From contig NC_011982.1 of assembly GCF_000016285.1 (NCBI RefSeq), positions 1-64,000 on the forward strand: a DNA stretch of 64,000 nt. The letters are read 5' to 3'. The DNA is from Allorhizobium ampelinum S4 (GTDB lineage Bacteria > Pseudomonadota > Alphaproteobacteria > Rhizobiales > Rhizobiaceae). A program made the position numbers and the translations under genes. The notes under the pieces were generated by a model. The model made no database searches, had not been told where the DNA came from, and was given only the letters and a program-made list of their open reading frames with translations. Shown one piece after another: positions 55,167 through 64,000 of the stretch (position 1 is the stretch's first letter; each line of letters opens with the position of its first letter).

Positions 55167-56528
55167 ATGAGCAACAATCCCTTCACACTCGATATGTTCG
55201 GCAATACCGCTCTCTCGCCGGGACTTGGTCTCGGCGTCACGGCCTTCGGCAGCTTTTCAGCCCCTGCCAACGATGATGAACCAGAGCCGACGCCGCCCGC
55301 GCCCGCCGCAGCCTTGTCCGTCAGCGCGACCAAACAGCCGCCGCGCAGACAGGGGCATCGCGCCAACTTCTATCTCGACAGCGAAGACCGCGGCCTTGCG
55401 GCAAGCTGGAAGGAGCGGGCACGGATGAATGTCGCCGCCATCGTTACCGCCAACGAGATCGAAAATCACAACATACCCGTCACCCGCGAGCATCAGAGGA
55501 AGCTGATCCGCTTCACGGGTTTCGGGGCATCGGAGCTTGCCAACGGCATGTTCCGCAGGCCGGGTGAGATGGAGTTTCGCAAGGGTTGGGATGATCTCGG
55601 CACATCGCTGGAAACGGCGGTCGCCGAATCCGACTATGCTTCACTCGCCCGTTGCACCCAATATGCCCACTTCACACCGGAGTTTATCATCCGGGCAATC
55701 TGGTCTGGCCTGCAACGGCTCGGCTGGCGTGGTGGACGCATTCTGGAGCCAGGTATTGGTACGGGGCTGTTTCCGGCACTGATGCCCGAAGCCTATCGCG
55801 ACAACAGCTTTGTCACCGGGATCGAGCTCGACCCGGTCACCGCCCGTATCGCCCGGCTGCTTCAGCCGAGGGCGCGGATCATCAACGCGGACTTTGCCCG
55901 CACCGATCTGGCGCCGATCTATGACCTGGCCATTGGCAATCCGCCCTTTTCCGATCGCAGCGTCCGTTCTGACCGATCCTATCGCAAGCTCGGCCTTCGC
56001 CTCCATGACTACTTCATTGCACGGTCAATCGATCTGTTGAGGCCCGGTGCGCTGGCCGCCTTCGTGACCAGCTCCGGCACGATGGACAAGGCGGATGCCA
56101 CAGCGCGCGAGCATATTGCGAGGTCTGCGGACCTGAGCGCCGCCATTCGATTGCCGGAGGGCAGCTTCCGTCGCGACGCCGGCACGGATGTCGTCGTCGA
56201 CATCCTGTTCTTCCGCAAGCGCAAGGTCGGCCAAGCCGAGGGCGACCAGGACTGGCTCGATCTGGAAGAAGTTCGTCCCGCGACAGAGGACGAAGGCGCT
56301 ATTCGCGTCAACCGCTGGTTTGCTCGGCACCCGGGTCTGGTGCTGGGCGAACATGCGCTGACCTCGGGTCCGTTCGGTGAGACCTACACCTGCCTGCCAA
56401 GCACCGGGGAGGATCTGGAAGTGGTGCTTCAAGAGGCCATCGCCCTTCTTCCCGAAGGAATTTACGACGGTGGGCCGACGCCTGTGGACATCGACTTGGA
56501 GGAGGAACTCGGTGATATCGTTGATCTA
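55167..56528 (+). pseudogene. Methylase-helicase giant gene, N6-methyltransferase half
   Basis: From MSNNPFTLDMFGNTALSPGLGLGV (55167) the protein has an N6-adenine methyltransferase fold: GGRILEPGIGTGLFPALMPE (motif I, SAM binding) and DLAIGNPPFSDRS (NPPF, motif IV). In intact relatives (about 1700 residues) a DEAD/SNF2-type helicase follows in the same protein. Here the IS630 element interrupts it after DIVDL at 56528. A truncated methylase-like product of about 455 native residues could still be made. Confidence 0.88.
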
Positions 56529-57701
56529 ATACCAGCCTGCGTTGAGGCTGACTCAGGTTGTGGATTCCCAAAGCGATGAAAGTGTGAATCAATGGCGTCC
56601 TGCATCGAAAGGACGTGGCGATGGGACAAGCGATCGGCTTGCGGGAAGATTTTGACGGAGCGTCGCTCCGGCGACTGGCGCGATTATCAAAGAGCGCGCC
56701 GCAGGCCCGGCGACTGCTGGCCCTGGCGCAGATCTACGAGGGGAGCAGCAGGAGCGAGGCCGCAAGGATTGGCGGGGTGACCCTTCAGATCGTGCGGGAC
56801 TGGGTGATCCGGTTCAATGCCCGTGGCCCCGACGGTCTTCTGGACGGCAAGGCGCCGGGCAAGCCGTCGATCCTCAACGATGCCCAGCGTCGTGCGCTGG
56901 TCGAGGCGGTCGAGCGCGGGCCGATCCCGGCGATCCATGGTGTCGTGCGTTGGCGGTTGATCGACCTTGTGTATTTGCTGCACGAGGAGTTCGCGGTGTC
57001 GCTCGACGAAACCACCGTGAGCCGCGAGTTGAAAAAGCTGGGCTATGTGAAGCTGACCGCGCGACCACGTCATCATGCGCAGAACGAGCTGGCCATGGAG
57101 ACATTCAAAAAGGGGGCTTTGCTGCCGAAGTGGCAAAGGTCCGGACAAGCCTCCCGAAGGGCACGTCCATAGAAGTCTGGTTCCAAGACGAGGCCCGCGT
57201 CGGTCAGAAGAACACCATCACACGGCGCTGGGCCAGACGCGGAACACGACCCTCGGCGCCCAAGGACCAGCGCACGAAATCGGCCTACATCTTCGGAGCC
57301 ATCTGCCCCGAACAGGGCAAGGGTGCCGGGCTGATCCTGCCCTTTTGCAACACAGAAACGATGTCGCTACATCTCGCTGAGATCGCGCTCGCCGTAGCGC
57401 CGGGCGCGCACGCCGTGGTGTTGATGGACCAGGCCGGATGGCACATGACCGACAAGCTCGAGGTCCCCGACAACATCAGCATCATCGCGCTACCCGCCAA
57501 GTGTCCCGAGCTGAACCCGGTCGAGAACGTTTGGCAATTCATGCGCGATAACTGGCTTTCCAATCGCGTTTTTACCTCCCACGACAATATTCTCGACCAC
57601 TGCTGCGAGGCTTGGAACAAGCTGGTCGATCAGCCTTGGCGCATCATGACCATCGGCCGCCGAAAATGGGCTCGTCAGTTCTGATCAATGCAGGTTGGTA
57701 T
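56529..57701 (+). mobile_element. IS630-family element, copy 2 (1173 bp)
   Basis: The inverted repeats are ATACCAGCCTGCGTTGA (56529) and, in complement, ATACCAACCTGCATTGA (57701). TA flanks both ends (56527-56528 and 57702-57703), the expected target duplication. Opposite orientation to copy 1 and identical encoded proteins. Rejoining at a single TA leaves the host gene one base out of frame. Confidence 0.92.
56615..57684 (+). CDS. IS630-family transposase (copy 2, two overlapping frames)
   Basis: Same two-frame arrangement as copy 1: HTH part 56615-57172 (MAMGQAIGLREDFDGASLRR) and DDE part in the next frame ending at 57684 (VWFQDEARVG, VVLMDQAGWHM, NPVENVWQF). Frameshifting at CAAAAAGGGGGC (about 57107) would make the full transposase. 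Confidence 0.88.
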
Positions 57702-57702
57702 T

Positions 57703-60700
57703 AGGCCTGGTAACGGCACGATCCGCGAAGGCAGCTTCTTCATCGACAACGGTCGAGGCCTGATGCAGATGCTGGACGGGTCAGCCGTGCCGGTCATCGT
57801 GCGCAAAGGACGCTCGGGCGACGGGATTTCCGAGAAACATGTCCGGATCATCAGCAAGCTGATTCCCATCCGCGACGCGGTCCGTGAGGTGCTGAAGGCA
57901 CAGGAGACTGATCGGCCCTGGCGCGACCTTCAGGTCCGGCTGCGTATCGCCTGGTCGAGCTTCGTGCGCGACTTCGGGCCGATCAACCACACCACTGTCT
58001 CGATCCAGGAGGATGCCGAGACCGGTGAGGCCAAGGAGACCCACCGCCAGCCGAACCTTGCACCCTTCCGCGACGATCCGGATTGCTGGCTGGTCGCCTC
58101 GATCGAGAATTACGATCTGGAGACGGACACGGCGAAGCCAGGTCCGATCTTCGCCACCCGTGTGATCGCTCCGCCGATCTCGCCTGTCATCACCAGTGCG
58201 GCTGATGCGCTGGCGGTCGTACTCAACGAACGCGGCCATGTCGATCTCGATCATATCGCCGAGTTGTTGCACCGCGACGTTTCCACCGTTATCGCCGATC
58301 TCGGCGGCGAGGTTTTTCGCGATCCCGCCGACGGATCCTGGCAAACGGCCGACGCCTATCTTTCCGGCTCGGTTCGCACCAAGCTCACCGCCGCGCAGGC
58401 TGCAGAGGAGCTTGATCCGGCGTACGAGCGCAATGTCCGCGCCCTGAAGCAAGTTCAGCCGGCCGATCTGCGACCGTCCGACATCACTGCCAGGCTTGGG
58501 GCACCATGGATCCCGGCCGCCGATATCGTCGCCTTCGTCAAGGAGAGGATGGATGCCGATATTCGCATCCATCATCTGCCGGAGCTAGGGTCCTGGACCG
58601 TGGAGGCGCGGCAGTTGGGCTATAGTGCTGCCGGTACATCGGAATGGGGCACAAGCCGCCGTGATGCCGGTGAACTGCTTACTGACGCGCTCAACAGCCG
58701 GGTCCCACAAATTTTCGATGTCTTCAAGGATGCCGATGGCGAGCGCCGGGTTCTCAATGTCGTCGACACCGAGGCAGCGCGTGATAAGCTGCAGAAGATC
58801 AAGCAGTCCTTCCAGGACTGGGTCTGGACCGATCCCGATCGCACCGACCGGTTGGCGCGGGTCTACAACGACCGCTTCAACAACATCGCGCCACGTAAAT
58901 TCGACGGCTCCCATCTGAAACTCCCCGGTGCCTCTGGCGCCTTCGTTCTTTATGGGCACCAGAAACGCGGCATCTGGCGGATCATTGCCGATGGCTCGAC
59001 CTATCTCGCGCATGCCGTCGGGACCGGCAAGACGATGACCATGGCAGCCGCGATCATGGAGCAACGCCGGCTGGGCCTGATCGCCAAGGCGATGCTGGTC
59101 GTCCCCGGCCATTGCCTCGCACAGGCCGCCCGTGAGTTTCTGGCGCTTTATCCGAACGCCAATATCCTGGTGGCCGATGAAATGAATTTCACCAAAGACA
59201 AGCGTGCCAGGTTCCTGTCGCGCGCCGCGACGGCCACTTGGGATGCGATCATCATCACCCATTCGGCGTTTCGCTTCATCACTGTGCCCGCGGCTTTCGA
59301 GCAGGAGATGATCCAGGACGAACTGCAGCTCTACGAGGATCTGCTCACCAAGGTCGACAGCGAGGACCGCGTCTCGCGCAAGCGCCTCGAGCGACTGAAG
59401 GAAGGTCTGCAGGAGCGGCTTCAAGGTTTGGCGACCCGTAAGGATGATCTTTTGACGATCTCGGAGATCGGCGTCGACCAGATCGTCGTCGACGAGGCGC
59501 AGGAATTCCGCAAGCTGTCCTTTGCCACCAATATGTCAACGCTGAAGGGAATTGACCCGAATGGCTCGCAGCGCGCCTGGGATTTCTACGTGAAGTCTCG
59601 CTACATCGAAACGAAGAACCCCGGCCGCGCTCTGGTGCTCGCTTCAGGCACGCCGATCACCAATACGCTCGGCGAAATGTTCTCGATCCAGCGGCTGCTC
59701 GGCCGTGAAGCGCTTGCCGAGCGCGGCCTGCACGAATTCGACGCCTGGGCGAGCACATTCGGCGACACCACCACGGCGCTCGAAATCCAGCCGTCCGGCA
59801 AATACAAGCCGGTCAGCCGCTTCGCCAGCTTCGTCAATGTCCCTGAACTGATTGCAATGTTCCGCAGCTTTGCAGATGTCGTGTTGCCGGACGATCTCCG
59901 CCAGTACGTAAAGGTGCCGGCAATCTCGACGGGCCGGCGTCAAATTCTGACCGCGAAGCCAACGCAGTCCTTCAGAAATTATCAGACCATTCTCGACGCC
60001 CGTATCAAGGCCATTGAGCAGCGCGAGGGGCCGACCAAACCCGGCGATGACATCCTGCTCTCGGTCATCACCGATGGCCGCCACGCGGCGATCGATCTGC
60101 GTCTGGTCGACCCGGACAATGACAACGAGCCCGATAATAAGCTCAATCTCCTCGTCGAGAATTCTTACCGCATCTGGGCGGAAACCGCAGAACGGGAGTA
60201 TGTTCGTTCTGACGGGAAGCCCTTCGAACTCACGGGCGCGGCACAGATGATCTTCTCGGACCTCGGCACCATCAATGTCGAGAAAACCCGAGGCTTCTCG
60301 GCCTATCGCTGGATCAGGGATGAACTGATCCGCATGGGGGTGCCGCCTTCTGAAATCGCGGTCATGCAGGATTACAAGAACCGAGGCAAAGCAGCGCCTT
60401 TTTGGCGACGTGTGGGCCGGCAAGGTCCGCTTTCTGATCGGTTCGTCGGAGACCATGGGCACCGGCGTCAACGCCCAGCTTCGCTTGAAGGCGCTTCATC
60501 ATCTCGACGTGCCGTGGCTGCCGTCGCAGATCGAGCAGCGCGAGGGTCGCATCGTGCGGCAAGGCAACCAGCACGACGAGGTCGATATCTTTGCCTATGC
60601 CACGCAGGCTCGCTCGACGCTAGCATGTGGCAGAACAACGAGCGCAAGGCACGGTTCATCGCAGCAGCGCTTTCTGGTGACACGTCGATCCGGCGTCTTG

Positions 60701-61396
60701 AAGACATGGGCGAGGGGCAGGCAAATCAGTTTGCCATGGCTAAGGCGATCGCCAGTGGCGATGAACGTTTGATGCAAAAGGCTGGTCTCGAAGCTGATAT
60801 CGCCCGCCTCGAGAGGTTGCGTGCCGCCCATGAGGACGATCTGTTCGCTGTCCGCAGGCAGGTCCGCGATGCCGAGCGCGAGATCGAAACCGCGACCCGG
60901 CGCATCGTCGAGATCGGCCAGGATATCGAGCGCCTGGTTCCGACGTCGGGCGAAGCATTCACCATGGCTGTGACAGGCAAGCCCTATACCGAACGTAAGG
61001 ATGCTGGCCGGGCGCTGATGAAGGAGATCCTCACCCTCGTTCAACTACAGCAAGAGAGTAAGGTCCACATCGCCACCGTTGGAAGCTTTGATCTTGTCTA
61101 CGATGGCGAAAAATTCGGCCGTAGTGACAATTACCGCTACCAGACGTTGCTGCAGCGCACTGGCGCAGACCGTCACGCCTCTGGGTGCCATCTCGCGCCT
61201 CGAGCATGCTCTCGACGGGTTCGACCAGGAGCGGGAGCGCTACCGCCAGCGGTTGGAGGAATACCGACGTCGCCTGGCATCCTATCAGTCGCGGAAGGAT
61301 GGCACCTTCGCCTTTGCCGATGAACTGGTTGAGAAGCACCAGGCTTTGCGCGAGGTGGAGCGATCCTTGTCGGCTGATGTTGATGGGGTTTTGTAG
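57703..61396 (+). pseudogene. Methylase-helicase giant gene, helicase half
   Basis: After the IS630 element the frame resumes with RPGNGTIREGSFFIDNGRGL. Helicase motifs are clear: YGHQKRGIWRIIADGSTYLAHAVGTGKTMTMAAA (Q-like and Walker A), DQIVVDEAQEFRKLSF (DEAQ) and ASGTPITNTLGEM (motif III-like). Near 60385 the frame slips; KVRFLIGSSETMGTGVNAQ and QIEQREGRIVRQGNQHDEVDI (motifs V and VI) are in the next frame, which slips back near 60608 (SMWQNNERKARFIAAAL). A third slip near 61160 moves the C-terminal coiled coil to 61396. The SNF2-like enzyme is disrupted. Confidence 0.9.
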
Positions 61397-61658
61397 ACTA
61401 GAAATGGTAGATAGCCTGATAAGCACGCTGCCAAGACGCATGAGTATCGCAAAATTCCTGTTTATACATGTTGCAAAAATCAGCCGTAAAACTGAAACTT
61501 TAATCGGGATTTTTGCGACAAAGCCACCGTTCGGGTTCCGACCCCCATTTCGGTCCTTTCGAGCCGAAGGCGGACATGAGATCGAATCCGCAAGCACGCG
61601 ATGCCGAAGGATCGCAAGCAACGCGTCAGGAATGACCGCACCATATCCCACCGTCCGG

Positions 61659-64000
61659 CTAGTCCGAATCGCGGGACGCGGTCGCCTCGCTTAGTGGTTT
61701 GCCGAAGGCGCAATAACGGGTTGGGTAGAACGGGTTCGCGTCGCACAGCCCGCGCAGCAGGCCGACGCTCAGTTCGCGTTCCGTGAGTAGTGCCGCATAG
61801 CCCTGGGTGTAATGCGCCACGGAAAGCATGTCGGACGACGTGAACGGGTCGATCATGTTGCATCGGCTGCTGGCCGGCGTTGTGTAGTATGGATTGTCCT
61901 TCGAGGGTTTCCCTTGGTCGTCGGTGAGAGGCTCTACAGCGGTTGGGTTCCAGCACAGCTTGGCTGACGCAATGGCACTCGGCTCCAGATCTGGGTCCGA
62001 ATACACCCTTGGAAGCTCGATCGCCCACATGCCGAGGGTACTCGTCGGCAGCCCGGCCGCCGCGTCCTCGAACAGCACGTCGTGACCGATGATCTCGCGC
62101 ATCCTGTCGCTGAAGGGGGATCGGATCGCTTGGCGCCATTCATTGATCGTGGCGCCGCGTGCCTTCAACCGCTTCAGGACCAGTGCGCGAACGACGTTCT
62201 TGGCGAAAGTCGGGCTCGCCTCCATCAGGCAAAGCGTGTTCCATTCCTCGCTGCCGGCCACGCAGTTCGGGCCGGGCAGCGCCCGGTTCGGCGGCGGCGC
62301 TGCGAGCATCTGGTTTATCGCCGCCGGCGTCTTCATGAGACGAGCCTGCGCGTAGGCCGGAATGATCTTCTTGTCCAAGATGTCGGAGGCCTTGTCGATC
62401 ACGGGGACCCCCGCGAGCAGGTTGGCCTGTGCGATGTTCAGGTCGAGCACGTCGGTCGCGTTCGCTAAGGCCAACACATGTCTCGTGCGGCGAGAGGCGG
62501 AGCGTCGCGACACACTCGCGACCTCGTCCTCGCTCATGACGCGCGCAGCCGCCCCGGTCGTCCGCTCTATCAGTATGCCGTTCCAAGGTGCGACGGCGCG
62601 CGTGAACCCGGAAAGGAGGACGGCGGTCGTGGGACTCAACAGCGCTCCCTGCCCGGGGTTGTACTGGCTCCGGTCGATCCTTGAGTCGGGCCATGAGGAC
62701 GGTGGAGCCCCTTCGCACGATGCCGCTTCAGGATCGTGGTACGAAAGCGCTTGGCACAGCGTCGCTACCGGACGGAAAAGCTTGCGCGCCACAACTTCCG
62801 CGTTGTCGCCGTCTGCCATGAGGCGAATGTAATCGACTGTGGGCTGAAGCACCCGTTGCTCAATGCGGCGCACCGCCTCCCGCCGTTTCCCGCCGTGGGC
62901 TCCCGTGTCAGCCTCCTCGACAGAGTCCGCACGGAGCATGCCGGAGAAGTCGCGCTCAGAAATCACCCGCTGCCGAGCAATAAGTCCATTCATGCAGCGG
63001 GCGTAGTCGAGGGCCCGGTTGTCGGTCTCGAAGAACAAGGAGAAGCCTAGAAGACCGCGCGCGAGAAGCGCTTGGTTCTCCGCAAGGCGGAACTCCTCAA
63101 CCAGCCGCTCGCAAACGCGGACATCCTCGTAGAGAAGTTCGCGTGTATCTTGCAGGATGTAGGCAACGTCTAGCTCAAGTTCGGCGAACCGACGGTTCAC
63201 GGTGTCCTCGAGAGACTCGAGCTTCTCGGCGATGCGCCGAAGGGCTTCCATCTGCTGCCGGTGGTTGCGCTCGATTTGTTGGCTCAGCCTCTGTATCTCG
63301 CGAAACACATTTCTCAGCGCCGCCTGTGTGGGATCCTCCTGCTTCCCGCCGAAGAGGGACTTGACGGAACCTAGGAAGGCGGCGCCGCTCGAGAAGATCG
63401 AAAATGGCTCGCCCAACGTGATGGCGGCGGCCAGCCCTCCGCCGGCCGAAAGCACATTCCCGATCCCGTTCGTCGCGCGCGTGAACTCTGGATCAACACC
63501 AAGGACGTCCAGCGCGGTCGACATGTCCCGGAAAACGCCCGCTGCCTTGTTGAAGTCCGCCTGCAGCTCCTGCGCCGAAGCCGCAGTCTCGAGAGCTTGT
63601 ACGACAGGGGCGTCGAGCGTAAAGGCACCAGCCTGCGAAAGCGCCAGAATCTGCCGCGGCGGTAGTTTGGACGTCGCGATCGTGCTGACGATCAGTGTCT
63701 GGCGATCTAATTTGCCCTCGATCGACCCTAAAACCTGTCCCTGGGCATCGAGACGGCCGAGGGTCTTGAGCTGGAGCGATTTGACCTCCCTGTATCCCTT
63801 GTCGAGTTCCGTGAGCTGCCGACCCGTCTTCTCGCTCGAGAGAAGCAAGGACTTGTTGTCCTTCAGCACGACCCCGAGCTGATCGAGCGTGATCTGAGCC
63901 TTGAAGTCCGCCATCAGCGCGGAGTCGCCCACCTGCTCGATAAACCTCGGATCGCGCAGCATTCGGGCGAAATTTTCCTCGCCAAAGCTGCGCAGCCTTT
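61659..64000 (-). CDS. Large unrecognised coiled-coil protein, 5' end outside the window
   Basis: The minus-strand frame is open to the window edge (before the first ATG at 63962 it still reads RLRSFGEENFAR), so the true start lies beyond 64000 and at least 779 residues are seen. Near residues 165-205 is a Gly/Ala-rich hydrophobic segment (AGGGLAAAITLGEPFSIFSSGAAFLGSV). It is followed by a long coiled coil (QRLSQQIERNHRQQMEALRRIAEKLESLEDTVNRRF). The C-terminal 400 residues contain scattered Cys and no motif I know. The architecture of a hydrophobic hairpin plus coiled coil recalls membrane-acting toxins or effector scaffolds, but this is only a structural impression. Confidence 0.8.
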   Translation of the reverse strand, partial: RLRSFGEENFARMLRDPRFIEQVGDSALMADFKAQITLDQLGVVLKDNKSLLLSSEKTGRQLTELDKGYREVKSLQLKTLGRLDAQGQVLGSIEGKLDRQTLIVSTIATSKLPPRQILALSQAGAFTLDAPVVQALETAASAQELQADFNKAAGVFRDMSTALDVLGVDPEFTRATNGIGNVLSAGGGLAAAITLGEPFSIFSSGAAFLGSVKSLFGGKQEDPTQAALRNVFREIQRLSQQIERNHRQQMEALRRIAEKLESLEDTVNRRFAELELDVAYILQDTRELLYEDVRVCERLVEEFRLAENQALLARGLLGFSLFFETDNRALDYARCMNGLIARQRVISERDFSGMLRADSVEEADTGAHGGKRREAVRRIEQRVLQPTVDYIRLMADGDNAEVVARKLFRPVATLCQALSYHDPEAASCEGAPPSSWPDSRIDRSQYNPGQGALLSPTTAVLLSGFTRAVAPWNGILIERTTGAAARVMSEDEVASVSRRSASRRTRHVLALANATDVLDLNIAQANLLAGVPVIDKASDILDKKIIPAYAQARLMKTPAAINQMLAAPPPNRALPGPNCVAGSEEWNTLCLMEASPTFAKNVVRALVLKRLKARGATINEWRQAIRSPFSDRMREIIGHDVLFEDAAAGLPTSTLGMWAIELPRVYSDPDLEPSAIASAKLCWNPTAVEPLTDDQGKPSKDNPYYTTPASSRCNMIDPFTSSDMLSVAHYTQGYAALLTERELSVGLLRGLCDANPFYPTRYCAFGKPLSEATASRDSD

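Noticed and set aside
1..64000. CRISPR arrays, rRNA and tRNA genes
   Set aside because: No regularly spaced direct repeats and no conserved RNA gene sequences were seen on either strand.

Overview
This window looks like part of a large repABC plasmid from a member of the Rhizobiaceae (Rhizobium, Agrobacterium or Sinorhizobium type). The evidence is a complete repA-repB-repC replication and partition operon at 61-3731, a Ti/Sym-type conjugation module (traG-traD-traC facing traA-traF, with an oriT core at 36045-36063), a large plasmid methylase-helicase gene, and a set of rhizobial families (DUF1403, DUF1612, BA14K-like, cytoplasmic PAS chemoreceptor). The genus call is an inference from family recall; no 16S or tRNA gene is present.

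Layout. (1) 1-10700: repABC with a predicted counter-transcribed RNA and two centromere-like repeats, then three unrecognised genes with nuclease-like or HEPN-like motifs (3966-7270), a tyrosine recombinase with a perfect palindrome at its 5' end, a decayed DUF1403 gene and a plasmid ScpB homologue. (2) 11000-24810: a segment bounded by two directly oriented copies of an 818-bp IS6-family element. It carries a bacterial NHEJ set (two Ku genes in tandem and a three-domain LigD), a cupin protein, an IS630 element, a luciferase-like flavin oxidoreductase and a GH13 trehalose-synthase-like enzyme. (3) 24811-34111: chemoreceptor, HU protein, ArsR regulator and many wrecked genes (sbcC, DUF1612, Tn3 tnpA, lysR, IS630), separated by three more IS6-type copies. 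(4) 34112-39741: a BA14K-like protein and an eroded conjugation module in which oriT, traC and traD look intact but traG, traA and traF are broken. (5) 39835-43994: an IS graveyard (IS3, IS481, IS630, IS5, IS6). (6) 44012-47601: an overlapping three-gene operon for c-di-GMP signalling whose first gene (EAL) is frameshifted and has lost most of its GGDEF domain. (7) 47602-52415: IS6-type elements, a truncated beta-glucanase-like protein, a HigBA/RelE-type toxin-antitoxin pair with a striking 46-bp operator, and a probable alpha-r14-type small RNA. (8) 52837-61396: a plasmid accessory block (small ORF, Toprim/DUF3991 protein, DUF1419 protein, methylase-helicase of about 1700 codons) in which the largest gene is split by a second copy of the IS630 element and carries frameshifts. 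(9) 61659-64000: the 3' part of a large unrecognised coiled-coil protein that runs off the window.

How the parts work together: RepA/RepB segregate the plasmid, RepC initiates replication and the small antisense RNA limits RepC. The toxin-antitoxin pair and perhaps ScpB/DUF1403 add stability. Conjugation appears lost in cis, although the oriT core remains and could allow mobilisation by a helper. The Ku/LigD set would give end-joining repair. IS6 copies are the main drivers of rearrangement: at least five copies of one element are present, none with a matching 8-bp duplication, and their sequences form a mosaic. Six disrupted reading frames from different families each carry a single in-frame TAG stop. 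The best candidates for undescribed biology are the three-gene cluster at 3966-7270, the large protein at 61659-64000, and a TGCAGATCTGCA palindrome shared between the oriT region and the leader of the Toprim gene.
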